From assembly GCA_016648135.1 (NCBI GenBank), contig JADDOH010002123.1:81659-145658 (forward strand): 64,000 nt of DNA. The letters are read 5' to 3'. Source of the DNA: Agrypnia vestita. Taxonomy: Eukaryota; Arthropoda; Insecta; Trichoptera; Phryganeidae. The translations under genes and the position numbers were made by a program. Every line of letters begins with the position of its first letter. Positions within the stretch are counted from its first letter, which is position 1. Below, piece after piece: positions 34,985-45,695 of this stretch. The notes below the pieces were generated by a model. The model did not search any database, was not told the origin of the DNA, and saw only the letters and a list, made by a program, of their open reading frames with translations.

Positions 34985-36188
34985 TAATAAACTAAACTAA
35001 ATCATAAGACTAATGACGCTTGTCGACTTTGGTGTGAGAGTGGAGTGAATATTTTCATTTAGTTATTTAATAGAATCATCTCAATTTTTTCGCCAAACTT
35101 GAGATTAATCGGTACTTAATTTATTTTCTTTTATTATATATAAATTTTTATGCTTTATTTAGAAGCACACTCATTTTTAATTATCTTATATAACACTTTG
35201 GCTAAGTGATATTCTTTTTTTTGCTGTTTTTCAAAATTTTACTTAATTAAAATAATTGATTGGGGATTATTTCAACCATTTATGAAATTACTCAAAAATT
35301 CTCCCAATCACATTATTTACGGAAAAATTATATATAATATGAAAATTCATTATAATCGAGTTTCTGCAGTTAATCAATTATTATCATATTTTTCTTCTAC
35401 CGCAAAAACCTCAATTACTACTGCGAACGTGGTCAATAAATACTACTTCTCCTACTACTCACTTTCAATGTAATATTGATATGTAGAACTGTCATGTTAA
35501 GCTTATGTTATTTGTTAAACAATGACTATTTACTAAATAACTTAAGACGCCTCGATCAGGTCAATATTGTATATTTGAACTATTTCAACATTAACATGTC
35601 AATCGTCCAGTTCATTAGTCAGACATCGATTTGATATTGAGATAATGAGAAAAGCTATATTAAAGTGGTCACCATTAATCAAATATTATTTATATATGCC
35701 TGATTTTTACACATTGTGTAAACAGGTGTTTAAGTATTTAGTACATATAAAATTTGTGTATTGACTAATGTAATGGTTTTGGAAAAGATTCCTAATCGTT
35801 TTAATCATTTCGAATTAATTCCGTAATTCTATCAATATTAGACTTGCAGGTAATATAGTGTCATTTGCAGGCAACGTTCATGACTTTCAATGAGACTTTG
35901 TGCTTCAAATGGATTAAATTTCAAAATAATCATGAAAACGAAGGAACGATTTATACAAATTGTGTTACATTGACAAGAATCATCTAAATCACGAAAAGCA
36001 TCACTTTTATCATTTTTAACATTTGAAAATTTTTAAAATAACTCTAACGGAAACTGGGAATCAAATTCGCATGGCTGAAGGACGATAGATCAGCAGACTT
36101 TTTTTACATGTGCAATTTTAGGTCTCCACAAATTTTTGCGTTAAATCAAATCTGCCTGCCTTTTCTCCCGCATTTTACACGGTATAAG
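34985..36188. other. AT-rich DNA, no gene recognised
   Basis: Short frames only. No repeats shared with other parts of the window were noticed. Confidence 0.4.
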
Positions 36189-36189
36189 A

Positions 36190-36300
36190 AATTTTATTTA
36201 TTTATATATTATTATATTATTAATCGACGCCCTAGTGGGCTTTTACAGTACATGAAAGTTAATAAGATTTTTATATACCTAATATAAAACACTGTAAATT
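36190..36300 (-). mobile_element. LINE 3' tail remnant
   Basis: (TTTA)n, then CGCCCTAGTGGGCTTTTACA and TTTTTATATACCTAATATAA, the same layout as at 27717. Confidence 0.5.
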
Positions 36301-36316
36301 ATATATATTTATATAT

Positions 36317-36321
36317 ATATC

Positions 36322-36360
<39 letters not shown>
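36317..36360. repeat. (TA)n microsatellite
   Basis: Long alternating TA run, again downstream of a family A motif on the minus strand, as at 28882. Confidence 0.95.
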
Positions 36361-36366
<6 letters not shown>

Positions 36367-36424
36367 ATAGTAAAGGTTTTTACGGGTGTTAGAAATGTTA
36401 GTATTAATTTCTTTGGGGGTAACC

Positions 36425-36500
36425 TGCGTCAAAATTTGGTCCTCAGAAGGACCATTCGTCAACCGACGTTTCGCCTGAATCACAACAGGAATCTTCAGGG
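36425..36500 (-). other. Hammerhead-like motif, family A copy 3
   Basis: On the minus strand: CTGAAGA (36498-36492), stem CCTG/CAGG, GAAAC (36472-36468), a CGTC/GACG hairpin, then hairpin GGTCCT-CAGA... at 36453-36438 and GACGCAGG. This is the best core box of the three copies, with yet another stem II sequence that still pairs. Confidence 0.55.
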
Positions 36501-37429
36501 TGCCTTGTTAATAAATTTCCATCACGAGGGGTGTTAATAAATTTCCATCACAGTGCGAGCACGTCCATTCGTATCGACAGCTTACTACCAAGTGAGGTCT
36601 GGCAAGTCAAAATCTAAATTTGGGTACTTCGGTAATTATTAGCCTTAATGGTTTTTGTGAAATTTGTATTGAATATTGGATATTCCCAGCCGTTGTTGTT
36701 TGTCTGGCTCCTTGTAATGCGCTTTGTACTCGATGTTGCTTCTATTATGTCGATATTTATCTGTTCGGTGGTTGTATTTAATTTTTTTTGCACGTTAATA
36801 TATTATTTTTACATAGTGTTTCTTTAATTTGTGTATGCTTCCACAAATTCCGATCTATAATATGGGGATTATTTTGTGTAATAGATATTTTTAATATGAT
36901 AGCCGTGATGAGACATTGGGACTCTGTCTCCTCGGTGATCGTCTTGTCTCGTACCATTGCCGCTATCCTTGCTTCATGTTGTCTTTGTCTCTCTGAATCT
37001 CTGTAATCTAATAAAGGTCGGCACGAATAAATATTATATATATATATATATATATTTGATAAGTCTCAAGAAACCTCCACCTACATTTGCAACTGGGACA
37101 TCTCCACCAACTAATCCTTTGCCTTCGGGTGGACTGTAACCTAAATCAGTCAATATTTGAAGAATGAATGTCAAGAAATGTTTATTTAGAGAAAAACAGT
37201 TTTTACAGTTTCAAAGTCCACATTTCTTTCTCTTATGCTCGTTTTATATAAATATTGAACCAATTTATTACTATATAAACATATTCGTTAGATTAAGAAA
37301 TATTTTAAGTACAAAAATTATTAAAAACGTATATTACGCCATCGGATGGGGAGGTTGTTATAAGAAAAATCTAACTCAGTAAAAATATCACAAAGGGTTA
37401 TCATTAAAGTAATACTGAAAAAAAATCTA
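36501..37429. other. No gene recognised
   Basis: Contains a 25-bp direct repeat (AATAAATTTCCATCAC at 36510 and 36535) and a short (TA)n run at 37035-37054. Confidence 0.45.
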
Positions 37430-37990
37430 AATTTTCAACAAAAGATCTCTTTAAATTGTTTCCAGTACCAAACGTAGATAATATTTTCAAGCAAGTTTCC
37501 ATATTAAAAATATGTAAAGAAAAAAACCTTACAGAAAACCAAAATATTTCAAACCTATGAGAAATGGAAACCAATTTATAAATGCCTAAATGTAAAACAA
37601 CCCAAATGCAGGATCACTATTTTTATAAAGCCATTAATTACTACAATATCTTACCTATCGAGATACGATGCATCAGTAACCTCTCAGAGCAAATCAAAAA
37701 AATTAAAATTTTCCTAAAATCAAACTTAAATTCATAAATCATTTAAACTCTTAGCTTTTTTCAAAAAACTCCAATACTTTCTTTATCAACTTATCTTTTT
37801 TACCGTATTAATAAATAACTTGTATATACTACCTATATATTATAATAAGAACTGTGGCTCCCTCATCAGACTCAAGAGCTTCACTGATGAGGTCCTACAT
37901 GACTATAAAGTATTTAAAAAAAATGTTAATCTAATATGTAAATATATAAGAACTGTATTTGTACTATATATTAAATAAATAAAAATTAAT
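37430..37990 (+). pseudogene. LINE C-terminus and 3' UTR (plus strand)
   Basis: The plus frame reads HYFYKAINYYNILPIEIRC then LSEQIKKIKIFLKSNLNS before a stop at about 37735. This is the YN-LP-EIR block and basic C-terminal tail typical of CR1/Jockey-group proteins. A 3' UTR follows and ends in a TAAATAAATAAAAA tail at 37972-37986. It is among the few LINE pieces here on the plus strand. It is severely 5' truncated. Confidence 0.75.
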
Positions 37991-38255
37991 GTTATTAAAT
38001 TTATCTACTTTCAAATTGACACTGACGTTTTTTGACATTTGGTGGGCGGATATTCCTGTTTCTTGCGATGGATAAACAGATATAAATTGAACTATTACAG
38101 CGGACCACAATGGTTTTACCCGATTTTGATTTATTGTATAAAATGATACCCCAAAAAGTCAACAGACGGCATTAAAAGGTCAGTATAAAAAAAAAGTGAT
38201 ATTCATTGTTTTTCCCGAGGAGTTTTCATTTGCTGTTCTTGTAGCTCTCTTGATA

Positions 38256-38510
38256 TCACCGCATACGCATGCGGGTGAGAAGCTCTTGAAGTTGTTTTGG
38301 TGTCGGATGACGGGAGGACGTTGGTGTCGGAAGGATGGGAAAGATTCGGTTAATCGCGTCATCTCCTTTTTTGTTTTTTTGCGCTTCCTTACCGCTGATT
38401 GGTTCAATCAACTCTACTAGTAGCGTTGGATCTTGATCTGCAATTTGTTGGGCCGCCTTGCGAACTGCCATCGTCCTCATTGGCTCTGTATCCATAGCTG
38501 ATGATTTCAT
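38256..38510 (-). CDS. Unidentified 84-codon ORF
   Basis: The frame contains RKAAQQIADQDPTLLVELIE, a charged helix-like stretch, and a basic end (LLTRMRMR). I do not recognise it. It sits in DNA of somewhat higher GC. A second overlapping frame on the opposite strand is equally open, so coding status is doubtful. Confidence 0.2.
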   Translation of the reverse strand: MKSSAMDTEPMRTMAVRKAAQQIADQDPTLLVELIEPISGKEAQKNKKGDDAINRIFPILPTPTSSRHPTPKQLQELLTRMRMR

Positions 38511-38724
38511 GAGCGAAGCCAGATCCCTCGCCGTTTCTGACCTTGTCTATGAAGAGTCGTTGTATACTACATACATACATTTATTTTACTCGTGAAATTT
38601 TTTCCCATATGAGTTGTTAAAAGTTTTGAGGTTATATTTAGGTTGACAACTGACATCTATGATTTAGTGCGGTCAGGATGTATAACGGCATAATATCTTA
38701 ATATTGACCCAGAAAATATCAAGA

Positions 38725-39060
38725 TTTTTATTTATTTATTTGTTCACCCCCATTATAGGCTTTTACATGTAAAATTTTTGTAATATACAAATATTTATAT
38801 GAAAAAAATGTCAAATACAAGCAGTACCTGCATGCAAGATATAAAAATATAAAGTCATATCACGTATTATATAAAAAAAATAGAAAAATATTACATGACA
38901 TTAACGAAGTATATAGAACAACATCAGGTATGAACAGTAAAATACAAAATATTAGAATATTAAGTACATGTATAAGTATAATAGTAAAAGGTATAAGGAG
39001 TACTTTGTTTCTTATACTTTTGTACTGTTGTAAAGGATCAAATAATCAGAATCAAATCAG
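38725..39060 (-). mobile_element. LINE 3' UTR with (TAAA)n tail
   Basis: (TTTA)n at 38729-38744, then CCCATTATAGGCTTTTACA and AATTTTTGTAATATA, as in the other tails. No coding part readable. Confidence 0.5.
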
Positions 39061-40335
39061 TTATTTGATGCTTTACAAGTTTATCTGAATTATAATTAGT
39101 TTAATCAATGTACATTATAGATGTCTCGCAGAGACGTAACTGCATTTTTATGGGAAGTAGGTACAAAAGTATTTTGGGTGTACATAGGGCTTACGATCTA
39201 TCAAACGGCTGGCTTAAGTGATCACTTTACACAATGTAACGTTCGCTATTTCCACCCATTATAGAATACCGTGTATACTAATTTTTGGAAGTTGTATATA
39301 TTTAAAATATATAAAATATTTATTATTTAAAAATACAGTTTCGTCTCTGTGACACATCTATAATATATATTGATTAGTTAATGATGATCCTGTGACAAAA
39401 ATCCAGTTCTGTTCTGAAAAATTTGGACATACTCAAAATATTATAATTAGTTTGGTTGCAGTTCTTAGTTATCTGAGTTTTGAATCAGATATATGGTGGT
39501 ACACTTTGACATAAAACTGCATATTCAACTCAAATTTTGACTTTTTTAGAGATGTCTGACTATGATGTTCTTAAGTATTACGCCAAAAAGAAAATACGGC
39601 CGTAGAATATTTTCTCTATAATAGATTATTTTGCATGTTTTAGAGGAATTTCGCAATAAGTTTATTTATAGATTTATTTAAATATATAGCAAACCATTTT
39701 TATAATGATAATCTTTAAGAGAATTTTATACAAAATATCAAATAAACAAAAAATAAAATGTTTGTACCAGTAGGAATGTCCTGCCCAAACCCTTTTTGAA
39801 ATAAATGTGTTTTCCTAAGGATTTACTTGCAATAAATGTACACAGACATGCATTGTACTTTCAAAGGCAATGTTTTCATGTTATTGTAAGGAATGCCTTT
39901 TGAAACGTAATGACATCATTTTTATAAACTATATTTCGGAAGTGAAATCATTTACAACCGATAAATTCGATTTTTTTTTGTAAATATACGTCAATGAATA
40001 TAGTTTATATCACTCCTTTTGTAGTTAGTTCATCTCTGATATTTGCTTTTTCCAGTTTGCTGATTCACTTTTATATTGTTAATAACGTCTATCACTTTTT
40101 GGTATTTGGTGGAAGAATAAAAAGATGTGAATATTAAAAAAAAAAAGTTTTATTTAATAAATATTCCTTGTGACAGTGCTTCTGGAAATTTAGTCCTAAT
40201 ACAGAATTCCCCAAAAGCCGCCAAGCTGACCAGCAGTGAATCGTATGAAATAATTTGTTCTTCTCCAATAGAATTTTTGATTTATATTAAAAAATTATAT
40301 TTTGCTTATTTTCACTATTTATTATAACGATTAGA
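39061..40335. other. AT-rich DNA, no gene recognised
   Basis: No open frame with a known motif. Confidence 0.4.
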
Positions 40336-40339
40336 AGGT

Positions 40340-40790
40340 TTTCGATGCTAACGCATCATCTTAAGTAATTTTGCTAACACTAAACTTAAAACTAAAGGAC
40401 AGCGTGAGGAGTGGGGTGGAGATTAGAGTTGGGTCTGTGTGCAGGCGTGGTCATCAGGCGCAGAAGAGGGCACCTAATAGAAGATGTTTGAATATTAATT
40501 ACATTTTGTTACTATTAAAGTTTTCTAAAATATCTAGTTTCTTTCCTTTTTAAAAATGTTTATTAAATCTACGCTATTACTGTCGAAACGATGACCTTCA
40601 GTTCGCGCGTGGTCTTCAATCTTAGTATCAATTATTCCTTGTGATAATCGTTTATTTAGAAGGCACACGTGTTGGGCCGTTTGATAAATTCGACGACGTC
40701 TGTCTCGAGCTGACGGGTGGGTTGCGTTGGGTATAAATTGTTTTGGCGGGAAGGGAGGGACTGCGCGAGTGCGTGGTCATGGCGAAAATT
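40340..40790 (-). pseudogene. Probable Penelope-like element 3' end: endonuclease tail plus hammerhead-like motif (family B copy 2)
   Basis: The minus frame at about 40550-40700 reads RRRIYQTAQHVCLLNKRL, then DTKIEDHARTEGHRFDSNSV and a stop. The EDHARTEGHRFD block resembles the AEH-x-TGH segment near the end of GIY-YIG endonucleases in Penelope-like elements. The YIGQT core itself is lost. About 200 bp downstream on the same strand lies CTTAAGA (40365-40359), a bulged T, stem GATGC/GCATC around GTTA, then GAAAAC. This is the same fold as 34958-34984 with a compensatory C-G to U-A change. Spacing and order fit a PLE terminus. Confidence 0.5.
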
Positions 40791-41499
40791 GTGAGCTTAG
40801 CGTGTAGTAGAGAATGTATAAATAATAATTGAGCAGGATCGGTGGGACAGAGTGGTGTCCGATGCGCAATGACACTTTTGGAGTTGAAATACACTCTGGT
40901 TTTAAATAAAATCAAAGCAGTCGACACTGTGAGCCAGGGAACACTTCCTCGGAAGAGACCCGAATTTACACGGCTCTGTGGGCGGTCCCGTGAGGTGCGC
41001 TGGCTTTACTCGTCTTTCAAGAAGGAACGTGACATTCCTCTCGCAGCGGAACCGCTTACATGAATTCGGTGGATCGCACTATGAATGCGGAGCACAAAGG
41101 TTTGAAAAGAGAAAAATAAAATGCAAACGATACGAATAAGAATGAAACAAAAATGGAAATAAAGCGCAACGCGAAAGAAAGAATGAGAGAAAAGCACAAA
41201 AGAGTAAGAGAAAATTGAAAAATGAATATAAAATTAGATATGAAACACTGTGCACAATCGTTGGTGAAAATAAATCTGTATAATGTTGATTTTCTGCTAT
41301 GAGGTTACAGAGACGTGCACTTTTCACTTCGTGGACTTTTACTCAGGACCACAGGCTCGTGTATCACTCAGGTGGTGCGTACGGCTTGAGCGGTGTACCG
41401 ACCGGTTGGTGCGAGAAGCGGGAGAGGCTAACTCAACACGTTAACGCGCTATGCGGTCCGGGAGCGGAATGAGAACGTGATGATGAGTATTGACTTGAC
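40791..41499. other. GC-richer stretch, no gene recognised
   Basis: Around 40840-41060 and 41335-41470 GC rises. An AATAAA lies near 40905, followed by TCGACACTGTGAGCCAGGG, which could be part of an LTR or 5' leader. No terminal repeats were found, so I do not name it. Confidence 0.3.
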
Positions 41500-41521
41500 T
41501 TGATCTAATGGTACCGGGTCG

Positions 41522-41994
41522 CTAATGGACCCCTTGCTCTTTCTTTATATTGTATAGTGGTGGGATGCCTGAGTCTTGATATAGTTGGGTGATCTTGATC
41601 CAACGCGGCGCATTCAGGGCTAACCGAATGGCTCTGTTTTGTAAGATCTGTAGTTTGTTCATGTGTGTGCATGCAGCGTGGCCCCATGTGGGGGCTGCGT
41701 GTGTCGTGATGGGCCGGATTATGGCCTTGTAAAGAAGGAGCTTGTTATTACTGGCCAGTGCGTTATTCCGGCTCACGAGTGGATATATGGCATGAAGTGC
41801 ACGTGTCGCAGCTTTTATTATGTTCTGGATGTGTGTGCGGAATGTAAGTTTGGAGTCGAAGGTGATACGTAGGTATTTAATTTCTTTTCTCCATGGGATG
41901 TTTTGGCCAAACATTCTGATGCTCGACTTGTGAATCGTGGATTTTGACCTGCGTGAATAGAGTGTGTCGGCGCTTTTGGTGGGGTTTATCTCGA
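41522..41994 (-). pseudogene. Jockey reverse transcriptase C-terminus
   Basis: The frame starts INPTKS and continues RRSKSTIHKSSI, then the block IKYLRITFDSKLTFRTHI (normally YLGV-type, so a Gly is lost), KLLLYKAIIRPITTHAAPTW and LQILQNRAIRLALNAP. These are the canonical thumb and post-thumb blocks of Jockey-clade RT. It ends shortly after SGIPPLYN near 41530. It is continuous with 42492-42830 once the nested element is removed. Confidence 0.85.
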
Positions 41995-42490
41995 TATTTA
42001 TTTATTTATTTATTTCAGTATATATACGCCCATCAGAGCATTTACATAAACATTGGGTAATACATGTCGGTAATGAGAAATATAAAAAGAAAATAAAAAA
42101 AGTCATATAAAGAAATATAAAATGACATAATAACAGAAATATAAAAAGAGCTCTACAACTAAACTTAAACACAGAATCCATAATTTCATAAATCTATAAA
42201 TACATCATATTTTTTATAGGATTAGCGATAATTACAGAAATATAAATTAAGAATTTATTTTTTTATAGGATAAGAATACAAGAAAAGAGTGATAATTACA
42301 TATATTTGAGGATTATTTTTAGACATAGAGGAAAGTTCATTGTTGATTAAGAATATTGCGAATTGTATGTTTGAATTTATTTAAATTTGTGGAAAAAACG
42401 TCTAACTGTTCAAATCTGTTAACAAGTCTGGGAAGCCTTTGAAGTGGTGAATTAAAAAAGTAATTAGTTGTCGCAGCTTCCAAGGCAAAC
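41995..42490 (-). mobile_element. 5'-truncated LINE nested in the jockey element
   Basis: It interrupts the jockey RT between the WHI and EINPTKS segments. The minus strand carries NSPLQRLPRLVNRFEQLDVF then LNKFKHTIRNILNQQ and a stop, a LINE C-terminus. A 3' UTR and a TAAATAAATAAA tail at 41997-42015 follow. ATATCG flanks both ends and is a likely target-site duplication. Its 5' end carries the hairpin at 42482-42518. Confidence 0.8.
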
Positions 42491-42518
42491 CCTATGCAAT
42501 ATGCATAGGGTTTGCCTT
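42482..42518. repeat. Perfect 17-bp hairpin at the LINE insertion junction
   Basis: AAGGCAAACCCTATGCA and its exact reverse complement are separated by ATA, precisely at the 5' junction of the nested LINE. Confidence 0.9.
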
Positions 42519-42830
42519 TGTGCGATATGCCAGGAGTTGCACCACTTCTCTAGTAAGGAAGCTTGCTTTTGAACTCTGCATATCGCGAGGGTGTGTTTTG
42601 GTGATGTGGCTAGGAATGCGGTATCGTTCGCGAATTTGGCTGCAGTGACGTTGTTGTCGATGGGGGGGGGGAGTCACTTTCGTAGATGTTGTAGAGTTTG
42701 GGGGCCGGGAGGGAGACCTGGGGGACTCCAGCAAGGAGTGGGCGTGTGGTGGAGCGGTGGCCATCGAGTTTGACCCTGAAGTGGATGGGCGATACGTTGC
42801 TCGTCTAGCCATAACGTGATAGAAGATTGT
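42492..42830 (-). pseudogene. Jockey reverse transcriptase, palm region
   Basis: Across frameshifts the minus strand reads FRVKLDGHRSTTRP, LLAGVPQVSLPAPKLYNIY (the AGVPQGS-LSP-LYN block), then AAKFANDTAFLATSP. The catalytic FADD is changed to FAND, so the first Asp of the pair is lost. LEKWCNSWHI follows just before the nested insertion. Confidence 0.8.
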
Positions 42831-43039
42831 TGGTGCGTAGGAGTATCTGTGAAGCGTGTGACGTGAACTGTTTCAGCTCTGTCGCTGCTTCGACGAGATT
42901 TGAAAGGTCTGCCGGGGGTTGGGGGTTTTGGTGTCACGGTGTAGTGTATTGTTTTTGGGAAGTGTTCGAGATTGCGAAGTGCTTGGGGCGGGGTGGGCGA
43001 GGTGTTGGGGGGGTTTCGCTTTTTGGTAGATGGTCGTGG

Positions 43040-44587
43040 GCTGCTGATGGTTGGGTCTAGCAGCGAAAGCCGGTGCGAGGTTGGGCACCGGGGTGTGTTG
43101 GATGGGGGTTGGTTTTGGCGCGTTGACGGCCATTAGTGGGGGGGCTTGGTGATTTTGAGTAACCACGCTGTAGGTGCGGTGTTGACGTGGTGATTGTCTG
43201 GGGCTTTGGGGGTAGCGGGAGTAGTTTGGCCGGAGGGATGGGCGGGCGGGGCAGCCTCCGTAGTTGGCCGTGTGGGAGCCTTGGCAGAGGTGCATGTGGC
43301 CGGGGTGTCGGGGGGCTTGACGCAATCTACAGTCGCGAGATCCCCTGCGCAATTAACGCAACGTGGCTTCCCGAAGCAACACGTTGAGCTGTGGCCTAAG
43401 TTTTGACAGTTATGGCATTGAGCCTGACGAGCTCGTGCTCGTAGGCGCTCTACCGTGACCCTCAGATGGAGGATCTCTTTGAGCTCGGTGAAGATTTTCT
43501 TCCCGGCGTTGTTTTTGGTCAAGGTGACCAGAATAAGGGGGAGGGCTGATCGATCTGATCCTTTTTTCATCCGGTGAGTGGTGATCACCGGGTAGTCAAC
43601 TTGTAGTTCGTCGGCCACATCTTGGGCCGAGAGAGATTCGGGGATGCCCCTGATCACCACCTTCAGGAGCTTGTCTTCCGGTAGGCGGAAGGAGTGATGC
43701 TCAATCTTGCGCAATTGGAGGAGAGTTGTCACACGATGGTGGTCAATGGGAATTTTCGTGTGGATGTAGATGTAATTGCCCTTGTTTTGGGCGGTAAAAT
43801 ATATTCCTCTTTCTTGGAGGGTCTTTTAAATGTTTTTGTAGTCTTCCTTTGAGTGGAGGACTATAGGTGGGATTCTACCGTGGTAGACTTGTTTGTCTCC
43901 TGTCGGTTGGTTGCCATTTGGAGAGCTTGGAGGGGGGGGGGAGTGTAGTGGGGGTGGGAGTTGTAGCGGGGGTGGTGGTGTGAGTGGGAGGTGCAGAGGG
44001 GGCGGGGGGTTGAAGAGGTGGTGGCGGGTGTTTGGGTTGAAGGTTTATTCGGTGGTGAGAGTGGGAGATTAGTGATACGCCTGATTGATGCTAGAGGGGT
44101 TGTGGTCCTGTTGGACTCTGGTGAAAGTCTGGGGCTTTTTTTACGTGTGGGCTTGCACTTTGAGTTTGGCTGTTGCCATTCCATTGAGGATGACTCCTCG
44201 TCGGTGGTGGGGTAGGGAGTGAAAGTGGGTGGGGGGGTTCTCCACGGTCCATTCTCCTCAATTGAGGAAATGGACCGTGCTTCGGAGGGGCTACGGTCTC
44301 GATTTGGGTAGAGGCCACTGTTGGCGGGGGTGGAGGGGGTCGGGGTGGTGGCTTCAGGGGGGGTTGGTGTGGTGACTGTGGGGGTAGAGGGGTAGATTGG
44401 TGTGTGGTGTAGTGTCCTTAAGCGGACAGCTTCTCTTACTACTCCTACAAGGTTGACCATCTCGTATGGAGTGAGTTGCCTGCCTTCGGTATCTTGGGAT
44501 GTTGGTTATTTCTTCGTTTGGGGGGCTACATGGTGGAGGTTGGTTGTGGGTGATAGTGGTGGTGTGAGTTAGTCGTGGTTTGCTCAT
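43040..44587 (-). pseudogene. Jockey ORF1 (gag-like), broken by frameshifts
   Basis: ATG at 44587. The N-terminal ~230 residues are Pro/Thr/Ser-rich (frames 44587-44354 and 44460-43861, shifted near 44460). A conserved middle part follows (GIYFTAQNKGNYIYIHTK, interrupted by a TAA), then the PRE_C2HC-type domain (VIRGIPESLSAQDVADEL) and zinc knuckles QCHNCQNLGHSSTCCF and CVNCAGDL (frame 43732-43133). A final frameshift gives the Pro/Gln-rich tail in 43352-42873. The coding strand is extremely C-rich. ORF1 of Jockey elements binds the element RNA. Confidence 0.85.
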
Positions 44588-44790
44588 GGGTGTATAGCCG
44601 CGCGACTATAGAATTTTACAGTCGCACCGGTGTACAGTCGCACCGGTGTACAGTCGGGTGATCTTCAGTGGTCGTACCACTGGCGCATGGAAGTCGTTGG
44701 CTCATTAACGCGGATGCGTGAGGCTGGGCGGGCGGGTTGAGAGGGCAGGCGGCGGTAAATACATCAGCTCTGCTGTCCGTCCTGCTCCAG

Positions 44791-45159
44791 CTGTGGCGAG
44801 CGACTCAATCAATCCATAATGAGTATGTGCTGATGTTAGGGTTTAGTATTGGCTTGCAATACCGTACCGAAATCAGGGTGTGTAAAATGACAACATGTGG
44901 CTCAGTGATTATGTTTTCAAAAAAATAATAGGTTATAAAATTTTCCATCAATTGTTAATTTATATGAATGTACAGTGAGAAGATTTTGCTTTAAAATAAA
45001 ATTGATAAAATCTCGAATTCAATCGCAAATAACCATGATAATACTCCATTCAATACAATCCAATTTAATTTACTTTGGTATGTAACATTTACATCACAAA
45101 TGTATATTTAATTCGTAAATATTATAAATCTTTAATCAACATATATAAAATGATTCACA
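44791..45159. other. AT-rich spacer
   Basis: Nothing recognised. Confidence 0.4.
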
Positions 45160-45510
45160 TCAAAGGTGTAGGAGAATCCTGCTTCGGAAAATCCTATGAG
45201 AGATATGGAACAGATTAATGTCCAAAGTGATGTTGTTCAGGTTGGTCTTGCATATTAGAATTTGGAAAAATCTATGCTGACGCTGTTTATATAAATGCCT
45301 AAACAAATACACATTCTTATAGTCTCTAAGGTACTGTAGCCAAGCATACCTTGGAGAAACTCGGTTGGGTAATGCCAAGGATAATGCCCGTTCTCTATGA
45401 TGTAGAGATATCTGAAAAACTTTTTTTGTACTTTCTCTACTATAAGAGAGTACTTAAGCTCATGTGGCCCCCCAAATCATCGAGCCACTCTCGAGTCTAC
45501 TTAGTTGTAA
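45160..45510 (-). pseudogene. LINE reverse transcriptase C-terminal fragment
   Basis: The minus strand reads SRLESGSMIWGAT, VEKVQKKFFRYLY, then PTEFLQGMLGYSTLETIR. After a shift it reads NVYLFRHLYK and CKTNLNNITLDINLFHISH. These are post-palm blocks of a CR1/Jockey-group LINE. The first 85 bp match the fragment at 34230-34345, so the two are copies of one family. Confidence 0.75.
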
Positions 45511-45695
45511 AGAGTTTTCGGCCCGGTTAATGCTGTAATATCAGTATCACTAGCCGAAACGTTGCAATAAAATTCTACGCATTTCGTTTTCATCCACGAA
45601 TATTCTGATAGTAAAAATTCCAATTTTTCATTTATTGCATTATCGCAAACTAGTCATTTAGTGCATCTCACGGTGTTGCCTCCCATTCTTTAATA
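45511..45695. other. Spacer before the mariner
   Basis: No feature recognised. It ends in the TA target site at 45694-45695. Confidence 0.5.

Larger units (their letters stand above)
41500..44790 (-). mobile_element. Jockey-type LINE, internally deleted, with nested LINE
   Basis: The order on the minus strand is a GC-rich 5' leader (44590-44790, with a repeated 16-bp ACAGTCGCACCGGTGT-type unit at 44620-44655), ORF1 (43040-44587), then a direct join to late RT (42830-42492) and, after a nested insertion, the RT C-terminus (41994-41522). The apurinic endonuclease and the first half of RT are absent, so about 2 kb was deleted (inference from family architecture). All frames are broken. Confidence 0.85.

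Noticed and set aside
40842..41063. 73-codon plus ORF and possible LTR
   Set aside because: An AATAAA and a GC-rich flank hint at an LTR, but there are no TG/CA boundaries with target duplication and no second copy in the window.
43133..44460. Gly/Val-rich plus-strand ORFs opposite jockey ORF1
   Set aside because: They are shadows of the Pro/Thr-rich ORF1 on the minus strand.
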